Translations under genes and position numbers: made by a program
Shown: positions 39,891-49,032 of the stretch, in pieces
How positions within the stretch are numbered: the first letter of the stretch is position 1
Layout of the letters: the number at the start of each line of letters is the position of its first letter
NCBI RefSeq assembly: GCF_026153205.1
Contig: NZ_JAPFBW010000006.1
Location: 1-64,000, forward strand
Origin: Aquabacterium sp. A7-Y
Lineage (GTDB): Bacteria; Pseudomonadota; Gammaproteobacteria; Burkholderiales; Burkholderiaceae_C
Reading direction: 5' to 3'
Length of the DNA stretch: 64,000 nucleotides
The notes under the pieces: generated by a model
What the model was told of the DNA's origin: nothing
The model's input: the letters and a program-made list of their open reading frames with translations, nothing else
Databases searched by the model: none

Positions 39891-41027
39891 ATGCGTGTGA
39901 TGCACATCGTCGATTCGCTGGAGCGTGGCGGTCTCGAACGTGTCGTCACCGATCTCGCGATCGCCCAGAAACGCCAGGGCCAGGATGTCTGCGTCCTGAG
40001 CCTGCTCGACACCGAGGGCCTGAAGTCCGAACTGCTCGCGCAAGGCGTCGAGGTCGTCGTGGCCGGCAAGACCCGGCCCTTCGACCTGCGTGTGCTGCGC
40101 ACGATCCGGCGCAGCGCGGCCGAGCGGCAGGTCGAGGTGGTGCATGCCCACAACTTCGTGCCCAACTACTACGCCGCGGTCGCGCTGTGCGGCATGCCGA
40201 GGCGCCCGACCCTGGTGGGCACCTGCCACGACATGGGCACCCGCCTGAGCAGCCGCAAGCTGAGCCTCTTCTACGCCTGGTCGCTGCGCCGCACCGCGGC
40301 CGTCGCCATGGTGGGCCGGCAGGTGCACGACCGTTTTGTCGGCGGCGGCATCGTGCCCGGCGCGAAGGCCACCACGGTGCTCAACGGCATCCCGGTGGAG
40401 CGCTTCGCGCCGAGCGCCGAGCGGCGCACGCGCGCCCGCGCGGCCCTCGGCCTGGCGCCGGACGCGCTGGTGATCGGTGCCGTGGGCCGCCTGGTGCCGC
40501 TGAAAAACCACCGCCTGCTGATCGAGGCCCTGCCGACCCTGGCGGCGCTGCATCCGCAGCTGCGCCTGGTGCTGATCGGCGGCGGACCGCTGGAGCAGGA
40601 GCTGCGCGACGAGGCGACCCGCCTGGGCGTGGCGGGCCGCGTCGTTTTTGCGGGCCTGCGCCCCGACGTCGCCGAGCTGACGCCGGCCTTCGATGTGTTC
40701 GCGATGCCCTCGCTGACCGAAGGCTTGTCGATCGCGCTGCTGGAGGCCTGCGCCACCGGGCTGGCGGTGGTCGCCACCCGGGTCGGCGGCAATCCGGAGA
40801 TCGTCAGCCACGGGCACACCGGGCTGCTGGTGCCCGCGGCCGACGCCGGCGCACTGCAGCAGGCGCTGGCCGAGTTGCTGGGCCAGCCGGCGCAACGCGA
40901 ACGCCTCGGCCAGGCGGCCGCCGCCTGGGTGCGTGCGCATGCCTCGATCGACACCCTGTGTCGCGCCTACGACGACTTCTATGCCCGTGCACGCGGGCGG
41001 CCGGCTCCCCAGGTGCTGGCCGCCTGA
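39891..41027 (+). CDS. GT4 glycosyltransferase
   Basis: 378-residue GT-B fold glycosyltransferase. The N-terminus MHIVDSLERGGLERVVTDLA is the typical acceptor-domain opening (xxGGxE). The donor half has GAVGRLVPLKNHRLLIEAL, LIGGGPLEQEL and the nucleotide-sugar motif PSLTEGLSIALLEACATGLAVVAT. It should add one sugar to the lipid-linked EPS repeat unit on the cytoplasmic side; donor and acceptor cannot be told. The start at 39891 gives the family N-terminus. It is divergent from beta-helix 2 and convergent with the epimerase at 41043. Confidence 0.92.
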   Translation: MRVMHIVDSLERGGLERVVTDLAIAQKRQGQDVCVLSLLDTEGLKSELLAQGVEVVVAGKTRPFDLRVLRTIRRSAAERQVEVVHAHNFVPNYYAAVALCGMPRRPTLVGTCHDMGTRLSSRKLSLFYAWSLRRTAAVAMVGRQVHDRFVGGGIVPGAKATTVLNGIPVERFAPSAERRTRARAALGLAPDALVIGAVGRLVPLKNHRLLIEALPTLAALHPQLRLVLIGGGPLEQELRDEATRLGVAGRVVFAGLRPDVAELTPAFDVFAMPSLTEGLSIALLEACATGLAVVATRVGGNPEIVSHGHTGLLVPAADAGALQQALAELLGQPAQRERLGQAAAAWVRAHASIDTLCRAYDDFYARARGRPAPQVLAA

Positions 41028-41042
41028 GCCGGGGTCGGCGCC

Positions 41043-42050
41043 TCAGCGCGCCTGGGCTTTCCAGGCTTCGAAGGAACGCCGCAGGCCCTCGGCCGTCGCG
41101 ACCCGCGGCGTCCAGCCGATGCGCTTGAGCGCCGCATTGCTGTACTGCAGCGGCGTGAACATCGAGCGCACGACATAGGGTGTGAACACGGCCGGCAGCT
41201 GGCCCTTGGACAACTTGTGGTAGCGCACCAGCCAGCGCGCGCCCATGGCCAGGGCCCAGTGCGGCACCGGCAGCACCCGCAGCTTCTGCACCGAGCGCCG
41301 GTACTGGCGCAGATAGTCGCCGCAGCTCGGCAGCTCGTCGTCGACCACGCTGAAGACGCTGCCCGGCGCGCCGTGCAGGGTCGCCCGGGCCACCGCGTCG
41401 GCGCAGTTGTCGACATAGGTGAGCGGCAGCAGCGACTTGCCGCCGAGGCTGAAAAAGAAGCCCATCGCCTTCAGGCCGACACGCGGCGACAGCGCACCAC
41501 CGCCCGGGCCGTAGATGACACCCGGGCGCAACACCACGGCCTCGAAGCCGTGGGCCTGCTGGAACTCCTTGAACAGCTGCTCCTGGCGGGTCTTGGCATA
41601 GCCGTAGGGACCTTTCTCGACGCCGACACTCTCGGTGGGCGTGTTCTCGTCCAAGGTCGCGCCGGGCTGCAGCTGCTCGGTGCGGAACACCGCGAAGGAG
41701 CTGATCAGCACGATGCGGCGCACCGGCACCTCGGTGGCGGCCTCCAGCAGGTTGCGCGTGCCGATGACGGTGTTGGCGAACATGTCGGCCGGGGCGCCCC
41801 GCATGCCGGCGGCGGCATGCACGATGCAGTCGACGCCGCGCACCAGCTCGGTGAGACTGCCGCGTGCCAGCAGGTTGCCGGTGCCCACCTCGATGCGGGC
41901 CTCCGGGAAGTCGCGCTGCAGGTCCTCCACCAGCCCGCGCGGCGCGGTGTGGCGCACATGCAGGCGCACATCCCGGGCGCCTTCGGCAAGCAGGCTGCGG
42001 GCGATTTGTTTGCCGAGGAAACCGGCCGCGCCGGTGAGCAGGATTTTCAT
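41043..42050 (-). CDS. NAD-dependent epimerase/dehydratase family protein
   Basis: 335-residue extended SDR. The nucleotide loop is LLTGAAGFLG, the catalytic motif YGYAK (YxxxK) is intact with an upstream ISSFAVF Ser, and RPGVIYGPGGGA follows. It resembles nucleoside-diphosphate-sugar epimerases or 3-beta-hydroxysteroid-dehydrogenase-like proteins. It probably modifies a nucleotide sugar for the EPS. Its ATG overlaps the stop of the dehydrogenase gene by 4 nt, so it is the last gene of a minus-strand operon running from 46972. Confidence 0.88.
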   Translation of the reverse strand: MKILLTGAAGFLGKQIARSLLAEGARDVRLHVRHTAPRGLVEDLQRDFPEARIEVGTGNLLARGSLTELVRGVDCIVHAAAGMRGAPADMFANTVIGTRNLLEAATEVPVRRIVLISSFAVFRTEQLQPGATLDENTPTESVGVEKGPYGYAKTRQEQLFKEFQQAHGFEAVVLRPGVIYGPGGGALSPRVGLKAMGFFFSLGGKSLLPLTYVDNCADAVARATLHGAPGSVFSVVDDELPSCGDYLRQYRRSVQKLRVLPVPHWALAMGARWLVRYHKLSKGQLPAVFTPYVVRSMFTPLQYSNAALKRIGWTPRVATAEGLRRSFEAWKAQAR

Positions 42051-43117
42051 GCTTGGGCCTCGATGCCGGCGACGATCTGGTCAATCACCCGGCACACCCG
42101 GATGATCTGGTCCTGCGGCACGGGGTCGGCCCCCTTGCCTTCGACCGCGTCATAAAAACGGTCAAGCAGGACACGCATGCACTGGAAGTAGTGGAACTGG
42201 TGGCGCCGGAACTGCCCGGCGTTGTGCCAGCCGTTGCGCAGGAACTGCTTGCCCTGGCTCCAGGGCACGAACACGCGGCCGAGTGCACTGGGCTGGTTCT
42301 GCCGCGCGCTCCTGACCAGCGTGCGGGCCGCGTAGTCGAGCTCGACCGTGTCCTTGCTGCCCACCACACGCAAGGTGTGGGCCACCGGCCGGCCGTGTGC
42401 GCTGACCATGCCCGACACGGTCAGGCTGCCGCTGCGCAGCAAAAAACGCAGTTCGTCGGGCATCGCGTCGACACCGGGGTTGCCGGTGGGCTCGCGGCGG
42501 CGGAAGGCGCAGACCTGGGTCTGGACCTCGTCGTTTAGGTGGGGCACGACCTTGGCCAGCACATGGTCCAGCACATTGTGGAAGAGCTTGCCCGGCAGCC
42601 GGTGCACCCAGTGGCCGGGGTCCGACATCACCGCGATGCCGTAGTCGCCCGCCAGGTTGTAGCCGTAGGCGGTGTCCAGGTGCACCAGCTCGCCCAGGGC
42701 GCCGGTGTCCAGCAGGCGCTGCAGCTGCAGGCCGGGCGACTCGAAGTTGTAGAGGTAGTTCACGCCCACCTTGCGGCCGGCCTGGTTGGCCAGGTCGACG
42801 ATGGCGCGCGCCTGCGCCTCGGTGAGGGCAAAGGGCTTTTCCATGAAAACATGGCAGCCCGCGTCGAAGGCGATCTTCGCCAGCGCCAGGTGCGAATCGG
42901 GCGGCGTCGCGATATGCAGCGCGTCCAGGCGCTCCGCCTTCAGCATCAGCTGCAGGTCGGTATAGCGCGCCGGGATGCCCAGGCGCACCGCCAGCTGCTC
43001 TGCCATCAGCGGCTCGCGGTCGCACACGGCGACCACCTCGGCGCGTCCGATCGCACGCAGCTGCTCCACATGACCGTCGGCAATCTTGCCGCACCCTACG
43101 ATGCCCACACGCAACAC
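42047..43117 (-). CDS. Gfo/Idh/MocA-family sugar dehydrogenase
   Basis: 356 residues. The N-terminal Rossmann motif is VGIVGCGKIADGH, and the family EKPFALT segment carries the catalytic Lys. It probably oxidises or reduces a (nucleotide) sugar for EPS synthesis. I chose the GTG at 43117 because it has a strong ribosome site (GGGAGGA) 5-6 nt upstream and starts right at the Rossmann fold. The frame is open further but reads through the preceding GT2 gene. It overlaps the epimerase downstream by 4 nt. Confidence 0.88.
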   Translation of the reverse strand: MLRVGIVGCGKIADGHVEQLRAIGRAEVVAVCDREPLMAEQLAVRLGIPARYTDLQLMLKAERLDALHIATPPDSHLALAKIAFDAGCHVFMEKPFALTEAQARAIVDLANQAGRKVGVNYLYNFESPGLQLQRLLDTGALGELVHLDTAYGYNLAGDYGIAVMSDPGHWVHRLPGKLFHNVLDHVLAKVVPHLNDEVQTQVCAFRRREPTGNPGVDAMPDELRFLLRSGSLTVSGMVSAHGRPVAHTLRVVGSKDTVELDYAARTLVRSARQNQPSALGRVFVPWSQGKQFLRNGWHNAGQFRRHQFHYFQCMRVLLDRFYDAVEGKGADPVPQDQIIRVCRVIDQIVAGIEAQA

Positions 43118-43158
43118 GTGAGTCCTCCCGATGTTCGAAGTTTCTTTGCGGCGCCGGC

Positions 43159-44343
43159 TCAGCGGCTGCTGCGCCGCCAGGAGCCGCTGTAGCGGCCGCT
43201 CGCATAACGCAGCGAGGCCACCAGGAACGCCCAGTTCAAGGCAAACAGAAAAGCCGGCAGGCGCAGCAATCCGGGCAGGCGCAGGCCCTTGACGCTGGCA
43301 GCGAACAGGCCCGCCGCCCCCAGGTAGCCGAGCAGTTGCAGCAGCGCGAACACCCGCCAGGCCATCGAGTCCAGGCCCAGCCAGGCCGAGCCGAGCAGCG
43401 CCAGCAGCAGCAGGTGCGGCGCGATCCAGCGCAGCACCTTGTGCGACAGGTACGCGAAGGCCGTACCCGGCGAGGTGCGCAGCAGGTACTCCGGATGGCG
43501 GCACAGCGCCTGGAAGTTGCCGATGCCGATACGCACGCGGCGGCGGTACTCCTCGCCGATGGCGTCCGGCGTTGCCTCCTCGGCCCAGGCCGAGGGTTCG
43601 TAGACGAGGCGCTGGCCGGCGGCCGCGACGTTCATCGCAACGCAGAAGTCGTCGCAGATGGTGTCGGGCCGCAGCGGCTTCCACGCCGCACGGCGGATCG
43701 CATAGATGGCGCCGTTGGCGCCCAGCAGGCCGCCGATGCGGGCCTCGAAAAACTTCAGGAACTGCTCGATGCGCCAGTAGAGGCTGTCCTGGTTGTCGCC
43801 GGCGCTGCCGGCCAGCCGCAGCTCGCCGCTGACGCCGCCCACGCCCGGGTCCTGGAAGGGTGCGACCAGACGGCGCAAGGCGCCCGGCTCGAAGAAGGTG
43901 TTGGCGTCGGAGAACACGATCAGCTCTTCCTGGGTGCGCGACACCAGGTCGTTCAGCACATTGGCCTTGCCGCGGTTCTGCTCGAAGACGAAGGCGCGGA
44001 TGCGCGAGTCGTCGCAGGCCGAGAGGATGCTGCCAGTCGCATCGCGGCTGCCGTCCGAGCCGATGTAGCCGCACCAGCGGTCGGCCGGGTAGTCCAGCGC
44101 CAGCAGGTTGGCGATGCGCTCGCCGATGTGACGCTCTTCGTTGAAAGCGGAGATGACGATCGCCACCCGCGGCAGCTCGCCCTGCTTCAGGGTCGCGCGC
44201 CGCTCGGTCTTGCGGAACACCCGCGCGGCGTCGCGGCGCCCCTGCACCGCCGCGCCGAGCACGAACAGCACCAGAGGATAAACAAGGTAGGAATACAGCA
44301 CCGCCCCGAGGCAGGCCAGCACCAGCGCGGGCAGGATCATCAT
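43159..44343 (-). CDS. GT2 membrane glycosyltransferase
   Basis: 394 residues. An N-terminal membrane segment (ALVLACLGAVLYSYLVYPLV) precedes a GT-A domain (VAIVISAFNEERHIGERI, GSDGSRDAT, FSDANTFFEPG as the DxD-like site, and the RRRVRIGIGNFQAL region). Two or more C-terminal membrane segments follow. This is the layout of processive or polyprenyl-phosphate-linked GT2 enzymes. The usual DDGS appears as SDGS. A role in assembling or initiating the EPS chain is inferred. It lies between the deacetylase-like gene and the dehydrogenase, all on the minus strand. Confidence 0.9.
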   Translation of the reverse strand: MMILPALVLACLGAVLYSYLVYPLVLFVLGAAVQGRRDAARVFRKTERRATLKQGELPRVAIVISAFNEERHIGERIANLLALDYPADRWCGYIGSDGSRDATGSILSACDDSRIRAFVFEQNRGKANVLNDLVSRTQEELIVFSDANTFFEPGALRRLVAPFQDPGVGGVSGELRLAGSAGDNQDSLYWRIEQFLKFFEARIGGLLGANGAIYAIRRAAWKPLRPDTICDDFCVAMNVAAAGQRLVYEPSAWAEEATPDAIGEEYRRRVRIGIGNFQALCRHPEYLLRTSPGTAFAYLSHKVLRWIAPHLLLLALLGSAWLGLDSMAWRVFALLQLLGYLGAAGLFAASVKGLRLPGLLRLPAFLFALNWAFLVASLRYASGRYSGSWRRSSR

Positions 44344-44382
44344 GACACCCTCAGCGTTGCCGCAGGCAGGCTCGCGCCCACC

Positions 44383-45576
44383 TCAGGCGGCCCGCGCCTG
44401 CTCGCGCGGCGCATAGGCGGGCCGCGGGATCAGGTAGTCGCGGTACTCGTTCGGGTCTCCGCTGAGCCCGGCTTCGGCGGCCTTGACAATGTTGTACATC
44501 TCGCGCGCGCTGACGTAGTGCAGCTTCCATTCGCGGCCGTCGTTGTAGCGTTGCTCCAGGTGGCTGAAGGCCTCGTGCATGGGCTGGCCCAGCAGGGTGT
44601 CCATGTCGCGTTCCTGCGTGCCGTGGGTGTGCACCTTGACGAAGATCCAGTCCGGCTTGCCCTGCACGTGGATGCCGGTCTCGACCCAGGCATCGACACG
44701 CGCCGGGGTGGGCGGGTTGCTGGTGCGCACGTCGGCGTTCTCGATGCGCGGCAGCAGGCCGAACTTGCGGTGCTTCCACATGAAACCCAGCGGGCCCTGG
44801 ATCAGCATCAGGTCGCCCACCGGACGGCCGCCCACCTTGACGCGCTCGCCCCTGTCGTGCGACTTCGGCCGGTTCACGTCGTCAGTGGCGTAGTAGATCT
44901 TGTTGATGGTGCTGGTCTGGCAGGGATCGGGCGCCGCGGGGAAGGTGTAGTCCACATAGCAGCCCTCCTCGCGCAGGATGACCAGCTCGTTGTTGACGCC
45001 GCAGCCATGGCCGTGGCCGTGCGGGTGCGAGTTGTCCAGCGCCCAATTGCCATGGATGAAGGCCCAGCGCGGCTGCCCGGTGGCCGCATCGACCGGCAGC
45101 GCGTCGTGGCGCTCCACCAGCAGGCGGGTGAAGCGCCGCAGCTTCTCGCGCAGTCCGGCCTCGGTGTCCTTGTCGTGGTGCAGGTGGATCTCGATCTCGC
45201 CGATGCCCATGCGGCACATCTCGACCAGTGCATCGAGGTGCTCGGGCCGGTACTCCTCCTCCGGGTAGAAGAAGCTGTGCACCGGCGCTCGGCCGTCGGC
45301 GTCGCGATGCAGCGCGCACAAGGTCGGGTAGTCGCGCCGCCAGCGTGCCACGCGGGCGCACTCGACCTCGTAGCTGGGCTGCTGCCAGCCCGGCTCGTAG
45401 TGGTCGACGAAACAGAACATCACGTGCTTGAGCCCGGACGCACGCGCCTCGGGCTTCCAGTCCTGCCGCAGGTAGCTGCGCAGCCACACCGAGATGTTGC
45501 GCTGGCGCAGGTAGGCAAACACGACGGCGAGCACGCCCAGCAGCAGCAGCACGACGAGCAGGACCAGGATCTTCAT
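44383..45576 (-). CDS. Membrane-anchored protein, polysaccharide-deacetylase-like
   Basis: 397 residues of uncertain function. One N-terminal membrane anchor (ILVLLVVLLLLGVLAVVFAYL) precedes a large soluble domain. Candidate metal-site motifs are FVDHYEPGW, IEIHLHHDKD, FIHGNWALDNS and KVHTHGTQERD, with a His-rich HPHGHGHGCG stretch between them. The Asp-His and HxxH pattern recalls the NodB-like deacetylase fold, but I do not recognise a named family. It lies between the O-antigen-ligase-like gene and the GT2 gene in a minus-strand operon, so a role in EPS modification is likely but not shown. Confidence 0.7.
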   Translation of the reverse strand: MKILVLLVVLLLLGVLAVVFAYLRQRNISVWLRSYLRQDWKPEARASGLKHVMFCFVDHYEPGWQQPSYEVECARVARWRRDYPTLCALHRDADGRAPVHSFFYPEEEYRPEHLDALVEMCRMGIGEIEIHLHHDKDTEAGLREKLRRFTRLLVERHDALPVDAATGQPRWAFIHGNWALDNSHPHGHGHGCGVNNELVILREEGCYVDYTFPAAPDPCQTSTINKIYYATDDVNRPKSHDRGERVKVGGRPVGDLMLIQGPLGFMWKHRKFGLLPRIENADVRTSNPPTPARVDAWVETGIHVQGKPDWIFVKVHTHGTQERDMDTLLGQPMHEAFSHLEQRYNDGREWKLHYVSAREMYNIVKAAEAGLSGDPNEYRDYLIPRPAYAPREQARAA

Positions 45577-45637
45577 GAACGGTGTTCTAGGTTTGGAAAC
45601 ATTGAGGAGCTGCGGGCAGCGACGTCGATTCGCCGCC

Positions 45638-46972
45638 CTAGCCCAAGCGCACGAAACCCAGCACGGCGGTCACGCTCAGCACCATCACCTTGAAGGTGGC
45701 GCGGACCCAGTGCTCGCCCTGCAGGCTGCCAGGCGCCGCATGCTCGGGCGCGAGCCGGGTGGCGCAATACCAGGCGGACGCGCACAGCGCCAGCAGGAAA
45801 TAAAGCGTCGGCTGGTAGGTGCGCGACAGGAACCAGGCGCAGGTCAGGAAGCCGACGAAGGACATGCGCAGCAGCTCGCTCATGCGGTACTCGGCGCTGC
45901 CCGGCGGCGCGTGCCGCGTCGCCAGTGCCATACCTTTGTAGGCGACCACCAGCAGTCCCATCCACATGAAGTAGCCAAACAGCCCGAGTTCGGAAAAACA
46001 CAGCACGAAAGAGTTGTGTGCCGTGAGGTGGTGGTGCTCCTGGAAGTTGCCGTAGCCCACGCCGAAAAGCGGCCAGGACTTGAGCATCATCAGGCCGGTG
46101 CTCCAGGCCTCGATGCGGTCGCCGGCCGAGCTTTCCTTGGTCGACAGCGCGCGCTCGCTGCCCATGCTGGCGGCAATCGCCGCGGCGCCCATCAGGCCCA
46201 GCGCGATGCCGCTCTTCAAGGAGCCGAAACGCTTGTGCAGCAGCACCGCAAACACCCCGCCGACCCCCATGATGGCGCCGCGCGACTGGGTCAGCATCAT
46301 GCTGTAGAGCATGGTCGCGCTGGGCAGCCCGATCAGCACCGCGTTACGCAGCAGCCGGCGCGGCCGGTAGAGCGCCCACAGCAGCGGCAGCGCCATCACC
46401 ATGGCCTGCGCGAAATCGTTCGGGTCGTTCAGGAAACCCAGCCAGCGCACGCGCCAGATGTAGAAGCCCGAGGTGTCCTCGGCGGGGACAACGGTGTCCC
46501 CCGGCGGCATGCGGTCGCCGCGGTCGTCGATGTAGCTGTTCTGGCGCAGCACCAGGTCCTCGGCCCGCTCACCGGTGTGATAGGACCAGATCGTCGTGCC
46601 GGCGGCCAGCACCAGCACCACCACCACCGCCCCGCAGGTGGCCTGCAGCCGCCGCACCGTGGTGACGTTCATGCACACCAGCACGAACAGCAGCGCCGAG
46701 GCGCTGAACTGACTGACGGCATCGATGGCACCGCCGGCCCAGCCGTTGGCGACCATCGAAACCGCCAGCGCGAGCGTGAAGCCGCCGAGCAGCCACAGGA
46801 ACACCGGATGGGCCGAGAACTGGCGTTTCATCACCGAGCGCACCAGGGCGCTGCCGAAAGCGAGCAGCCACAACCACAGCATGGGCCGATAGTCGGTCAG
46901 CTCGGGTGCCAGCAGCTCGATCGGCCGCAGGAACACGAGAACGACATACAGCAGGAAGATGGCGAAACTCAT
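45638..46972 (-). CDS. O-antigen ligase/polymerase-like protein (exosortase A-associated type)
   Basis: About 444 residues with roughly 10-12 membrane segments, opening FAIFLLYVVLVFLRPIELL. The periplasmic loop and the segments MLTQSRGAIMGVGG and FGVGYGNFQEHH...TAHNSFVLCFSELGLFGY match the Wzy/WaaL family and resemble the putative O-glycosylation ligase of exosortase A loci. It would polymerise repeat units or transfer glycan in the periplasm. I prefer the ATG at 46972, where the first membrane segment begins. A start at 47056 would add 28 unconserved residues. It is the first gene of the minus-strand operon that ends at 41043. Confidence 0.87.
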   Translation of the reverse strand: MSFAIFLLYVVLVFLRPIELLAPELTDYRPMLWLWLLAFGSALVRSVMKRQFSAHPVFLWLLGGFTLALAVSMVANGWAGGAIDAVSQFSASALLFVLVCMNVTTVRRLQATCGAVVVVLVLAAGTTIWSYHTGERAEDLVLRQNSYIDDRGDRMPPGDTVVPAEDTSGFYIWRVRWLGFLNDPNDFAQAMVMALPLLWALYRPRRLLRNAVLIGLPSATMLYSMMLTQSRGAIMGVGGVFAVLLHKRFGSLKSGIALGLMGAAAIAASMGSERALSTKESSAGDRIEAWSTGLMMLKSWPLFGVGYGNFQEHHHLTAHNSFVLCFSELGLFGYFMWMGLLVVAYKGMALATRHAPPGSAEYRMSELLRMSFVGFLTCAWFLSRTYQPTLYFLLALCASAWYCATRLAPEHAAPGSLQGEHWVRATFKVMVLSVTAVLGFVRLG

Positions 46973-47276
46973 GGCCCGGTCTGACTCACGCGCGTCGGCT
47001 GCCGAGGGCGCCGGGCCACCTCGTACTTCGCTGGGGTGCTGAAGGAAAACAGACAAAAGGGGACCGGCACCCCCCCTGTATCAAGAGGTGCCAATGCTAA
47101 AGGGCTGCCGTGCCTTTCAGCGAGAATCTGCCCCCCTAGCATGCGGGGGGCGGGGCACGGCGAGGGGGCAGGCGCACCTATGATAGGCGCCTCACACAGG
47201 CAGCAGCACGCCGTGAAGCGGTCGCCCTGCCCTCAAGCCACACGAATTACCCCCGCCGGGGGTCGAGCTCAGGGTC
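46973..47276. promoter_or_regulatory. Divergent region with two inverted repeats
   Basis: A 304-bp gap between the O-antigen-ligase-like gene and the plus-strand glycosyltransferase. It holds CCCCCC-TAGCATGC-GGGGGG (47131-47150) and a long near-palindrome centred on CCTATgATAGG with GGCG/CGCC ends (47171-47191). No gene is seen. Divergent promoters are expected, and the palindrome at 47171 is a candidate operator. Confidence 0.45.
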
Positions 47277-48509
47277 ATGACTCAGACGACATCCACGCCC
47301 CCGCTGCAGCGGGTGCTGTATCACCACCGTACCCAGGGCAAGGCCGTCGAAGGCGTACACATCCGCGGCATCACCGATGCACTGCGGGCGCTCGGCGTCG
47401 CGGTCGATGTCGTCTCGGTGCCCGGCGCCGACCCCTATGCGAGCCCGAAAGCGATGTCCCCCACGCAGCAGGCGCGCTGGTGGATGAAGATCGTCGCGCG
47501 CCTGCCCGAGCCGCTGTTCGAACTGGCCGAGCTGGCCTACAACGCGGTGGCCGGCTGGCGCATCCTGCGTTACCTGGCGCGCCACCCGGACGTCGAGCTG
47601 ATCTACGAGCGCTACTCGCTGTTCCTGTTCGTCACGGTGCTGATCGCCAAGCGGCGCGGCCTGCCCATCATCCTCGAGATCAACGACTCGGCCGCGGTGC
47701 ACCGGGTACGCCCGCTGCACCTGGGCGGCCTGGCGCGTCGCATCGAACGCTGGACCCTGCGCAACGCAAGCGGGCTGGTGTTCGTCTCGGGCCTGTTCCG
47801 CGACCGCGTGCTGCAGGCACATGGCAGCATGGCGCCTGCCATCGTGACGCCCAACGCAGCCGATATCGACAAGTTCAGCTTCACCGAGGAGCAGCGCCGC
47901 CAGACGCGTGCCAAACACGGGCTCGACGGCGCGGTGGTGTGCGGCTACCTGGGCGCCTTCGTGCCCTGGCATGCCATCGACCAGTTCGTCTACCGCATCG
48001 CCGACCGGCTGGCGGCCGCCCCCCATCTGCGCCTGCTGCTGGTGGGCGACGGCGCGACCTTCGAGACGGTCGCGAAGTTCGTGCACGACCGCGGCCTGGA
48101 TCGCCAGGTCATCCTCACCGGCCGCGTGCCGCACGACGAGGTGCCGGGCCTGCTGGCCGCGATGGACCTGGCGGTGCTGCCGAGCGCCGGCGACTACACC
48201 TCGCCGGTCAAGCTGTTCGAGTTCATGGCCTGCGGCATCCCGCCCATCGCCCCCGACTTCTCGCCCATCCAGGAAGTGCTGGCCGAAGGCCGCACCGGCT
48301 GGATGTTCAAGGCCGGCGACCTGGACGCCGCGGTCGAGGCGGTGCTGACCCGCAGCCGCGACGCCGAGACGCTGCAGCGTGTCGGCCAGGCCGCGCGAGC
48401 CTACATCGCGGCCCAGCGGCAATGGCGCCACAACGTGCTGCAGTTGATCGAGTTCAAGCACAGCGTCTCGGCAGCGCCGGCCCTGCCCGCCCATGCTGCT
48501 GCTGGCTGA
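47277..48509 (+). CDS. GT4 glycosyltransferase
   Basis: 410-residue GT-B enzyme. The acceptor half begins VLYHHRTQGKAVEGVHIRG. The donor half has GYLGAFVPWHAIDQF, LLLVGDGATFE, VPHDEVPGLLAAMD and LKLFEFMACG-like PVKLFEFMACGIPPIAP with the catalytic Glu. It adds a sugar to the EPS unit; specificity is unknown. Its 3' end overlaps the start of the acetyltransferase by 17 nt, so the two are cotranscribed and probably translationally coupled. Confidence 0.9.
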   Translation: MTQTTSTPPLQRVLYHHRTQGKAVEGVHIRGITDALRALGVAVDVVSVPGADPYASPKAMSPTQQARWWMKIVARLPEPLFELAELAYNAVAGWRILRYLARHPDVELIYERYSLFLFVTVLIAKRRGLPIILEINDSAAVHRVRPLHLGGLARRIERWTLRNASGLVFVSGLFRDRVLQAHGSMAPAIVTPNAADIDKFSFTEEQRRQTRAKHGLDGAVVCGYLGAFVPWHAIDQFVYRIADRLAAAPHLRLLLVGDGATFETVAKFVHDRGLDRQVILTGRVPHDEVPGLLAAMDLAVLPSAGDYTSPVKLFEFMACGIPPIAPDFSPIQEVLAEGRTGWMFKAGDLDAAVEAVLTRSRDAETLQRVGQAARAYIAAQRQWRHNVLQLIEFKHSVSAAPALPAHAAAG

Positions 48510-48987
48510 CCTGCGCGCCAAGCAGCGCCTCTATTCGCAGTACGGCGAGTCCTGCTCGCTGCTCAAGGCGGTGATGGCCGACGGCACCTCCGCCAATGCG
48601 CTCTACCGACTGCAGTCAGCCTTGGTGCGCTGGGGGCTGGCGCCGCTGGCGCTGATCCCGCACATCCTGAACAAGTGGTTCAACGGCTGCGTGATCGGTG
48701 TGCGAGCGTGCTTCGGCCCGGGTTTCGTGCTGATCCACCCGGTCGGGGTGGTGATCAACTCCAGCGTGCGCGGCGGCCGCAACGTCTGGCTCGAAAGCAG
48801 CGTCGTGATCGGCGACAACCGCGGCGGCTGCCCCACCCTGGGCGACGACATCTTCGTCGGGTCCGGGGCCAAGGTGATCGGGGGCTTGCGCATCGGGGCA
48901 GGCGCCCGCATCGGCGCCAACGCAGTGGTGCTGCACGACGTGCCGGCCGGCGCGACAGCGGTCGGCATTCCGGCCCGAGTGCGCTAG
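48493..48987 (+). CDS. Serine acetyltransferase-like hexapeptide acyltransferase
   Basis: 164 residues. The C-terminal half is a left-handed beta-helix made of hexapeptide repeats (VWLESSVVIGDN, IFVGSGAKVIGG, RIGAGARIGANAVV), ending VPAGATAVGIPARV. Catalytic-type His is in FVLIHPVGVVI. It resembles CysE but is shorter at the N-terminus, as are the EPS-locus versions that acetylate sugars. Acetyl-CoA-dependent O-acetylation of a glycan precursor is more likely here than cysteine synthesis. It overlaps the upstream glycosyltransferase. Confidence 0.87.
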   Translation: MLLLADLRAKQRLYSQYGESCSLLKAVMADGTSANALYRLQSALVRWGLAPLALIPHILNKWFNGCVIGVRACFGPGFVLIHPVGVVINSSVRGGRNVWLESSVVIGDNRGGCPTLGDDIFVGSGAKVIGGLRIGAGARIGANAVVLHDVPAGATAVGIPARVR

Positions 48988-49005
48988 GAGCGTGTCGAGC
49001 TGACG

Positions 49006-49026
49006 CGGAGGCCGCTGCGGCCTCCG
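49006..49026. terminator. Convergent hairpin after the acetyltransferase
   Basis: CGGAGGCCG and CGGCCTCCG form a perfect 9-bp stem with a 3-nt loop, between two convergent genes. No T-run follows. Confidence 0.45.
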
Positions 49027-49032
49027 GCGGGC

